Shown here one piece after another: positions 56,064 through 64,000 of a DNA stretch of 64,000 bases. The translations under genes were made by a program, and so were the position numbers. The stretch spans positions 20,479,191 through 20,543,190 of the forward strand of contig CM036628.1 of the NCBI GenBank assembly GCA_020746105.1. The letters are read 5' to 3'. This DNA comes from Trogon surrucura (Eukaryota; Chordata; Aves; Trogoniformes; Trogonidae). The stretch's first letter is position 1; each line of letters opens with the position of its first letter. The notes under the pieces are model-generated. The model did not search any database and was not told where the DNA came from. It saw only the letters and a list, made by a program, of their open reading frames with translations.

Positions 56064-57086
56064 TCATTCCTTAGTGGATGAGGCGCTCTCTCTGCTCATG
56101 AGCCGACTCCTGATGACCATGCTGCTGTGCTTTGATATCTGGTCCTGAAACTCTGAGGTCATAAAGAAATACAGGATCGGATCCAAACAGCAGTCCAGAC
56201 TCGCAAGACTTAAGCAAAAGGGTTGGGTGTAGAGCGTGATGGTACTCAGGAAGCAATCTGTGATGACGTTTTCTTTCACCAACATGTAGAAAAAGAAGTT
56301 GATGTGGTAGGGCGCAAAGCACACGCAGAACACGACGGCACACATGGAAACCATCCTTAAAGCCTTCCGCCTCTCGCTGCTGTTTTCCAGCGGTAGCTGG
56401 AAACCCCGAAGGGAGTCTTTTGTTTTCCAGGTACAGAATAAAATAATGATGAGCGGGCCGATGAAGCCGAAGAGCTCCGCCGTGGCTGTCATCAGCACGG
56501 TGGCCACCTTGCTGTCGATCTGCCGGACTTGAAGGTCTGCAAAGCAGGTGTTGGTGGTTTTGGCCAGGCCGTAGCTGCGCATGATGGGGAACGGCAAGCA
56601 CGCCAGCCCAACGAAGAGCCACACCATCGCGCTGATGGCCACGTCGTAGCGCCGCTTCCAGTCCTTGGCCTTGAAGGGCTGGTACAGGAAGAAATACCTC
56701 TGGATGCTGATGCAGGTAAGGAAGCAAATGCTGGCGTACATGTTGAGGTACTTCAGGTAGAAGCACAGCAAGCAAAGGAATCTCCCAAAAGGCCACGTGT
56801 GGTTGATGTAATAGTAGATTCGCAGTGGCAGCGAGAGGACATGAGCCAGGTCGGCCACGGCCAGGTTGATCATGAAGATGACGGCTTTGCTCTTCTTGCT
56901 GATGAAGCGGCACAAGACCCAGAGGGCAGCGCTGTTGGCCAGGAGGCCGGGGATGAAGATGAGGGTGTAGGTGGTCGCGTACAGGCTGTTTTTGAAGGTT
57001 ATGTTGTGACTGGAGCAGGTCAGGTTGTTCTGCATCATGACTGGGCTGCTGGAAGTGGCTGTCGTGGTGTAGGGCAGGTGGGTCAT
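56064..57086 (-). CDS. P2RY10: P2RY10 GPCR, distal tandem copy
   Basis: Single coding exon, 340 residues from the ATG at 57086, with no internal stop or frameshift. The start was chosen because a minus-strand acceptor (TTTTTATTCTCTGCAG) ends at 57089, leaving GA-ATG at the exon start; the reading frame continues 7 codons upstream but those belong to the intron. N-terminal sequons NLT and NIT precede TM1 (about 36-60). The DRY position reads I-Q-R-Y (128-131), TM6 CVCFAPYH, TM7 DPILYF. The tail ends RSRLMSRESASS, close to the RSRLMSKESGSS of human P2RY10, so this copy is the better candidate for the true ortholog. In mammals P2RY10 binds lysophosphatidylserine and acts through G12/13 in T cells. 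Mouse also carries a second copy (P2ry10b), so duplication at this locus is a known tendency; whether the events are related is not visible here. Confidence 0.93.
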   Translation of the reverse strand: MTHLPYTTTATSSSPVMMQNNLTCSSHNITFKNSLYATTYTLIFIPGLLANSAALWVLCRFISKKSKAVIFMINLAVADLAHVLSLPLRIYYYINHTWPFGRFLCLLCFYLKYLNMYASICFLTCISIQRYFFLYQPFKAKDWKRRYDVAISAMVWLFVGLACLPFPIMRSYGLAKTTNTCFADLQVRQIDSKVATVLMTATAELFGFIGPLIIILFCTWKTKDSLRGFQLPLENSSERRKALRMVSMCAVVFCVCFAPYHINFFFYMLVKENVITDCFLSTITLYTQPFCLSLASLDCCLDPILYFFMTSEFQDQISKHSSMVIRSRLMSRESASSTKE

Positions 57087-57092
57087 TCCTGC

Positions 57093-60000
57093 AGAGAATA
57101 AAAACAAGGGCTGTGAAAGCTTTACCTGCCCTTCAGGTGTACCCTGGGTGTTGCAGGGGTGACCCCATCAGTGGGACCTCACCTTCTCTGGCACGATGGG
57201 GAAAAGCCGTGCCCTTAAACTAACATAACAAGCAGACACCTATTCAAATCAACTTCCATTTCTCACCACCCCAGCAGCCTCATTTTTTAATGCTTTTTTT
57301 TCCATCCGATAATCTTATTTTTAGATACTTCCAGTTCCTGGCCCTCGTTTGATTCACATGAGCGGGGATGGTGACATTTTACACGTTGAACTGCCAGGGC
57401 CACCTTTCTTTCATCAGCTTTTGTAGCTGGGCCTTACCCTCAGCAAGGAAACACAGGCAGGAGCTTGATTTTACGGAGTATTTCCCCACAGGGTTATAAG
57501 TCTCAGTACAGTGATTCCCTCCTGTGTCTAACGGAATGGTTAAAATTGAATATCAGCTTCCTATTCCAAGTGGCACTGCAGACACTGATTCATTCCTCCT
57601 GACTCATTTCCTGCACCGCTGGCGAGGGGCATTTGCCAGAAGTGGCTCAGTAGGTAGATATTAGTAACTCGTACACTGTTACTAATGTTTTTTTCCTTCA
57701 TGTTAAAAAAGAAACCAACCCCAAACCAACAAACAGTAGTGTTTAGAGGTCTCCAGGGACAAAGAACACAAAGAGCTGTTTTTTCAGTTTCTTAATCATT
57801 GTGGTACTTGGACTTGGCGGCTTGTACAGATGCTGCCCGAAGGATTTATTTTTTTTTTTTTTCATTTTTCAGGCCTCATCCCAGGACACCACAGCCTTGC
57901 TCCTATCACAAGGCCGGAACGTGTCCATGAGGAGGGAGGAGGGTGCAGAAAGTGCTGGAAACTAGGGGGAAAGGTGTATCTGGCCCATGACTGTAAACCC
58001 ATCGGTCTGAGAAGCAACGTTGGAGGCCTCCCACTCTCCTTTCGGGTGCTCCTCAAGACACCAAGACTGGGGTAGTTGCTTCGCAGAGATGTAAATGGGG
58101 GTTACAACCCATTTCTTGAGAGTGCCATGACTTTCTGTCACTCTGGAGGTTTGTATTCCCTTTCCATCTGGTTTGTCTGCAGCTCTAGCTGGATATGCTG
58201 CCCTTGTCTGCTAAAAAACCTGCTCCCTACACCCCATTTCTGTCTCTTCAGGTGACCTCCCACCTTTCCAAGAAGCCCTTAAAGAGCCAGTTTCAAAGTC
58301 AGCAGCTGCCTGGTTTCCCCTGGATGTCAAGGTTAGTCTGACACAAGGGCTATATGGCCACTGGAGCCATAGAGGCACATTTGCAAAACGTTCTATTTTA
58401 AGGGCGCGCTTACATTTAAATGCTGGCCAGCACGTTCGTCAGTTCAAGTGAGTCATACCAGTCAGTTTGCTTCCTGAGGTCCCCTAGATACAGTTAGTCC
58501 TTATTTACATGTCATGTGACAGCTAAGGACCAGACCGCAACACCAGCAGTAAGAATGATCAAGTTCAGGCTGCTGACTCAAAGTGGCCTCTGAGCGGAGC
58601 CGTTCAGGGCAAACCAACGTGTCCAGGATGTGTCTGCTCTAACACCAGGGCGATGCCGACACCAGAACTCAGCCTTCGCCCTCGCATCGCAGCAAACTGT
58701 GCCCGGGCACCCTGACGAGCCACATCAAGGTGGAGACCACGGCACCTCGAGGTGTCCCCTTGGCCATCATCTGGCAATTGTCCACAAGGTGTCAGAGTTA
58801 ATCAAGATTTAATTTCTTTGCCCTCTTCTTGAAGGTATTTTTCTAAGCCCCAAGGGACTAGGCTGTCTGAATGGCTGGAGGCAGGGGTGTAGCTGTGTTC
58901 TCAGGAGTTTGGGGTGCTACCTTCTGGGGTGAAAAACCAAAAAACTCTGGTGTTGCCGAATACTTCATATTAGGGGGAAAAACCAAAACATACTCCCAGG
59001 AGTGGTCCGTGTTGCTGTTATTCACAGGTAGAGGAGCCCTGTGAAAAGACCAGGGAGCTGCTTTGAACCCTGGAGCCAGAAGTTTATAAAGCTCAACCTG
59101 TGGAAATGCAAGGTAACGTCCCGTCCCTGCCGCTTCGAGCAAATATGACACTGTGATTGATGAATAGGAGGTGTATGGCCCGTGGGATCAGAGCCTCTCC
59201 TTTGTGCATTCAGTGGACTTGAGGTCAGGCCATTTACAACCAAGTGGACAGGGAGGGCTGACCTGGCTGGCAGTGCAAAAGCATTAACGCAATTAATAAA
59301 TATATGCACTATGAGCTGCTGGCTCATCACGACAGGGCATTTTCTGAGAACGAATGGCTTCATTGCAAAGCCATAAAAATGTAATTAGAATAAAGCTCCT
59401 CCTTAGACAAAATGCAGCCAGGCATAGGCACAGGGGGCTACAAAAGAATTGTGTTTCTTCCCTTCCTCCCATTTCTCTTGTTCGGATTGAAGCTTAATCC
59501 TACCCTGTCCCCTTATCTTCCCACCTGTGCGCAAAAGCAGACGCACAGAGATGCCACTGAGTGTCACCAGTCTGAGCTGAGGTCTCCAAAACTGTTAAGA
59601 AACCAAAGTGACGTGTGTACGGCAAAAGTAGAAGGCTGAGAAGCTCCTTCAGATTTTATCGATGCTTATTTACATATTGCAGGGAGACAGCTCCTGTTGC
59701 GATGTTGTTTTCAGAATGTAAAATTTCAAAATAATCAGTAGTAAATAAATACACTTATCTAACTGCTGGTCTTTACGTTTTAGCTAGAGTCTGCATTTCT
59801 GAGGCTATTGCAGGAAGGACATAATTACTTGTAGCTGGATGTTTGGAAACTAAACGTGGCATTTCTAAGAAAAAAATGCTCGTCTTGATAGGACCGAGAA
59901 GCACGGGAATATCATCCCAGAGTCGTGGGTCTTTCCGGCATGCCCATTAGCAGACAGGTTAATTGATTCGATTAAGACACAAATGCCTCTACACTCTGCC

Positions 60001-61256
60001 CTCTTGCACGGATGCAAATGTCTCGCGCCATCACGCTTCGGTGCGAAACCTCTGCAGTCAGAAGTGGAAAGTTCTACAGCTGAAGGTACATTTTCTGTTT
60101 GTTTTTTTTTTAATTCTTCCACAAAAAAAAAAGAAAAAAAAATGAAGCAGATCTGATCCGGGTTGTCTGATCTGTTGTGATGAGACACCTTTGTTTTGCA
60201 ACACCAGGCTAATTGTCACAGCAGAAGCACCGCGGGGCAGGGACACGCTCCCTGGAGGGCTGTCCCACCAAAAGGCCTCCACGAGGGATGCAGTTCCCAT
60301 GACTGGTGATGTTCCCACTGGAGCCAAGGTCCTGACACCTTCACTCACCCCCTGAGCAAAAACCATTCTCTTAACCGCCTGCTCCAGCCTGCTGCTGGAG
60401 CCCTCTCCTGCAGAAATCTGTGGTGAGCCACGTTTGACAGGCTGGCTCGCCTTCGGTGTGAATTCCCTTTTGATTTACTTTTAAGAAATTTCAGATTCGG
60501 GAGCCACCCACTCTGCATCCTCTCCCCAAGCGCCAAACTGCAACCGTGCTGTTTTGCTGAGCTCCCGTCAGAGCTGAGCTGCCCGGTGCAAGGGAGGACT
60601 AGCCCGTCTGCAAATGTTTGCAAAGTACGGTTTAAAAGCTTCAGTGCATAAAGTAAGTTAGGTTTTAATCCAGACTGGTAGCTGCAGTCTGAGTTATAAA
60701 TCAAAACTGGCTCAGGATTCTCGTTAACAAAACCAAGCCCGAGCAATCTTGCTACTTTTGTCATTTTGCGTCCCCCTGACCGATTAATGTCCTACTGTCG
60801 CAATTCAAAGAGCGTTGGATGGCACAAAGGCATCACATCATTTTTTTTTTTTTAAGGGTAATACAAATCACTGTCAGAAAAAACAAATTTGCAAGATTCC
60901 CTTACTGTCACATGCAATTTTAAGATAAAATATATTCCCTGAGAAATCAGGCAGAAGAAGGAAATTGTGCCTAGTAATGACGCTGGAGAGCAGTTGGAGA
61001 ATGGCTAATATTCCCCCCTGCAAGGTTTTGCTTTGTCTAGCGACAGCAACTTCAAATGCAGCCACTGTTTCAACTCCTCCACGCGTTCCCACAGAGGATC
61101 TGCTGCTGTTTTTTTAAGACCAAGCACCCCAAATCTCCTCCTGGCAAGAGCCAACCCCAAGAAAAAAAGCCTGAGGAGCTCAACATTTTTGTAGGAGCCG
61201 TCACCGGCGCATTTACCGTTGGTTCTAGATCACAAGGAGAGAGAGCTTAAAAGCAG
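57093..61256 (-). other. Predicted intron of distal P2RY10
   Basis: Bounded by the acceptor before 57088 and the predicted donor at 61263. No protein-like frame, no recognised transposon; several poly-A/T runs (57848, 60105-60140, 60840). Confidence 0.4.
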
Positions 61257-61262
61257 CCTTAC

Positions 61263-61380
61263 CTTTTCAGCAGAAACCCGGCCGAGTGCAAGTGTGCTCT
61301 CAGGAGGAAGCGGAGGCTCGTGGCTGCACCGCGCCAGCCGTGTTTACGTGCGTCCTGCGACCTGAATGACATCACGGTGG
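61263..61380 (-). promoter_or_regulatory. Predicted first exon and promoter of distal P2RY10
   Basis: Minus-strand donor of high quality (TGAAAAG|GTAAGG, last exon base 61263) at the edge of a CpG-rich block. A CRE-like TGACATCA is at 61367-61374 and a GAGGAAG PU.1/ETS-type core lies at 61303-61309 on the + strand. The transcription start is probably between 61310 and 61370. Inference from sequence signals only. Confidence 0.4.
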
Positions 61381-61863
61381 CTGCGAGATGCCGCAGCTCC
61401 CCTACTCGCTTCTGGACCCTGCCCCCAAAATCAGGTGCACGTGCCTTCGGCCCCGGTGTTTTCTCTCCTGCTGCCCCATCGGGATGATTCGGTGCCTCTC
61501 GGGCATCTGCGGGAGAAGGTGCCGAGCAGGGCTGGGCGCTGCTCTCGGCAGGGCACCCCTTCCTCCTCTCCCACTCTTCCTCCTCCCCAAGCACAGCTCC
61601 GAGCGGACCCCGGAGACGGTCCCGAGGTCTCTGGTTGCTCCTCTCTGGGAAGTTTGGCTGCGCTCTCGCCTCCTGCTCGCGGGGCTGCAGGAGGTCGTTG
61701 CTGTGTGCGAGCCTCGGCTGGTGGTTGCTGTTTCACTTGGTGCTAAATCCTCTTGCTGTCGAAGTCTGACTTCCCAATGGCTTTTTATAGAACTCATGCG
61801 AGCCTTGCTTGACATTTCTCTCCAGCTACAGAAGCAGGCAGCTCAGTTTACGCTTGCAGGAGC

Positions 61864-61912
61864 TCACAGGATGGTAGGATGGCTTGGGCTGGAAGGGACC
61901 TTGAAGGAGTTG
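61864..61912 (-). mobile_element. Short CR1 3'-end fragment
   Basis: CACAGGATGGTAGGATGG and then GGCTGGAAGGGACCTTGAAG correspond to the complement of the CR1 3' terminus. About 50 bp, diverged. Confidence 0.6.
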
Positions 61913-63390
61913 GCTGCCAGATACGCCAAGCAGCGGCACTTCTAAGTTATTTCAAGCAATGGGGTGAAATCCAGCCTCGCCCTTATCCCCAGGGGGAAAT
62001 GCATTAGTGAGGCTGGGACTTTAGCACCTAGAGGAACTAGTTGTTTGGATTTACAGAAAGTGATTGGTTTCGCCTCTTCAGGACCGACCTCTGGCTTGCA
62101 GCACGCGAGTGCCCCCGCAGCTCAGCAGCTGTGTCGTGGTTTGAAAGTGCGCAGCAGAACATCGCTGCAGCTATTACCTGGCTCGAGGATAGTGTAGGTA
62201 TTGGTGTCCAACTGCTCAGAAACCTCGGAAACCAAAGCTTAGTGGCTCTGATTCAAATAAGAACACCCCACAGTGAACACCCCGTAAAACGCAGCTCTGT
62301 GCTCTTTCCATCAATTGTCAAAGGAGGCTGGCAGAAGTTGGGAGGTTGTCAGCTGTTTATTTTAAAAATTATTTGTATGGCCTTCATGAAAGGCAATAGT
62401 GAGCTTTTGGCCACTGTCGCGGTGTTTATCAGTACATCCTGTTTGGCTGATTTTTTGAAGTTGTTCGTAAGCAATGGGAACATATTTGCTGGAATTTATC
62501 CAATTGCAAAGTCGCCCTTAACGCTAAATCACTGCACAGTGCTCTGCAGCCCAGCAAGCGAAGCAGACCCTCAGCCGGGAGCAGCAATTCAGAAAGAGTT
62601 CACTGACTGTGACCCCACGAGCATTTGTGGAAAACAAACATCATCAACTCTTGTGCAGATGCTCTCTGGTCTGTGTGAACTTCCATCGATAACGCTTTCA
62701 GTCCTCGCTCAGTCATCTCTAATACTGACCGATTTGAGCAAAAGCCACAGCCTTTGTGGAAAGGAGAGATGAAGTTAATCCCAGGTGCTTGTGAAAATAC
62801 TATATATTTAAGAACAGGTCTGCTTACAGAAGAGATGCAGCTACTGTTGCTGCCCTGTACTCACACACACAGATTGTTCTGGCAGCCTTAGGATTAGGGC
62901 AGATTGTTGTAGAAGTGTAGGAACAAGACAGAGATTTAAAGGCACAAATCGTATCAAACCCACAGAACGGTTCTGCTGAATTTCTTCATACTCAAATTTA
63001 TTCAGTTGTGAAGCGGGGAGAACGTCTTCCCATCTGAAACTGAGGGATGTTTGCTGGCTGGGCTTTTGTTAAGACTCAGCTAGAAGGCTGCGTATGTTGA
63101 GACCGGTTCTAAGTGACCTGTCTGGTACTGCGTGCGCTCGGTGCTGGGAGACGACCATGGCATAGCCAGCCTGGAGGATTTGAACCTTGCCTGCCAGTAT
63201 TGCGGATCAGTTATCCCGCAGGCAGGGAGTGAGGAAGTGGCTTTTTCTGCTGATAAAACTGAACTTACTGCAGGGACTTTGCAGACAGTTATGCTGGTTA
63301 CAGATGTACTTTCCCTATAGGCCCGTTTGCCCTAATTAAGTAAGTAAAACTTTGATTTGCATGCATGCCAAAGACCATTCCCGCTCTCAG
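61913..63390. other. Intergenic DNA, no gene supported
   Basis: A 243-codon frame on the + strand (62041-62772) starts at TTG just after an in-frame stop; its first ATG is at 62377. It shows no known domain (see findings). Confidence 0.5.
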
Positions 63391-63845
63391 TCACAGAATC
63401 ACAGAATCACAGAATGTCAGGGATTGGAAGGGACCTCGAAAGATCATCAAGTCCAACCCCCTGCCAGAGCAGGAACGCCTCAATAATGCTACATAGGAAC
63501 ATGTCCAGGCAGGTCTTGAATGTCTCCAGAGAAGGAGACTCCACAACCTCTCTGGGCAGCCTGTGCCAGGGCTCTGTCACCCTCACTGAGAAGAAGTTTC
63601 TTCTCGAGTTTAAGCGGAACCTCTTATGTTCCAGTTTCAGCCCATTACCCCTTGTCCTATCAGTGGTTGTCACCGAGAAGAGCCTGGCTCCATCCTCGTG
63701 ACACTCACCCTTGATATATTTGTAAACATGAATGAGGTCACCCCTCAGTCTCCTCTTCTCCAAACTAAAGAGCCCCAGCTCCCTCAGCCTTTCCTCATCA
63801 GGGAGATGCTCCACTCCCTTAATCATCCCAGTTGCCTGTCGTTGC
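63391..63845 (-). mobile_element. CR1 LINE 3' portion with open ORF2 tail
   Basis: Starts with AGAATCACAGAATCACAGAA and GGATTGGAAGGGACCTC, the complement of the CR1 terminus. On the minus strand an uninterrupted 140-codon frame (63407-63826) reads through the ORF2 C-terminus with the family motifs [29 protein letters not shown] and [12 protein letters not shown]. It is 5'-truncated near 63845 and lacks the catalytic reverse-transcriptase core, so it cannot move by itself. It is the best-preserved CR1 in the window and so probably the youngest. Confidence 0.95.
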
Positions 63846-64000
63846 TTACCAGAGTAACGAGCTCGCCAGAAGTGCTCACTGCCATAACTCCCTACGTTAG
63901 CGGAGAGTTGGGCTCCTGCAAAGCAGCGTGGGCAATGTGGCCTGGGGCTGAGGGAAGGGGCTTGATCTCAGTGGGTTCTTTCCTCACGGACCTTCCCCGG

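Noticed and set aside
56071..56913. 280-codon minus-strand frame inside the distal P2RY10
   Set aside because: It mirrors the shadow frame of the other copy (same shifted sequence start), as expected for paralogs sharing sequence, and is not a gene.
57087..57107. Seven-codon upstream extension of the distal P2RY10 frame
   Set aside because: It begins at TTG and lies in the pyrimidine tract of a clear splice acceptor, so it is intron.
61388..61945. 185-codon + strand frame near 61.4 kb
   Set aside because: Its end is translated CR1 tail and it has no recognisable domain; the region fits a promoter better.

Overview
The window is avian genomic DNA. Several CR1 LINE copies (3' ends with the ATTCTATGATTC-type terminal repeat, read here mostly as its complement CAGAATCACAGAATC) and avian-type ERV LTR sequence mark a bird. 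Gene content matches the vertebrate block ITM2A - GPR174 - P2RY10 (human Xq21.1, chicken chromosome 4 by established synteny). No bacterial or viral genome is present and no CRISPR, tRNA or rRNA was seen.

Layout. 1-14.9 kb is intergenic DNA left of ITM2A; it holds a 41-nt poly-A tract and one endogenous-retrovirus LTR cut off just after its primer-binding site (3.28-4.04 kb). A CR1 copy (14.93-15.35 kb) abuts the CpG-rich promoter of ITM2A. ITM2A itself (+ strand, six coding exons, 15566-24394, 251 codons plus stop) has clean splice sites and a 3'UTR to about 25.5 kb. 25.5-32.3 kb is intergenic with one CR1. Then come three minus-strand, single-coding-exon class A GPCR genes: GPR174 (33591-34562), a proximal P2RY10-like copy (45275-46390) and a distal P2RY10 copy (56064-57086). 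The window ends in a CR1 copy (63.39-63.85 kb).

The three receptors belong to the family that in mammals senses lysophosphatidylserine (P2RY10, GPR174) and acts in lymphocytes; ITM2A is a BRICHOS-type II membrane protein. The two P2RY10 copies are a tandem duplication. They share a 144-bp stretch of perfect nucleotide identity over TM1-TM2 inside otherwise diverged sequence, the signature of gene conversion. This is the strongest unusual signal in the window.

From splice-site and promoter reading I also predict noncoding 5' exons and distal promoters for all three receptors (39.2-39.4 kb for GPR174, about 49.66-49.95 kb for the proximal P2RY10, about 61.26-61.4 kb for the distal one). These are inferences needing RNA evidence. 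I found no previously undescribed multi-gene system; most long open frames here are antisense or out-of-frame shadows.
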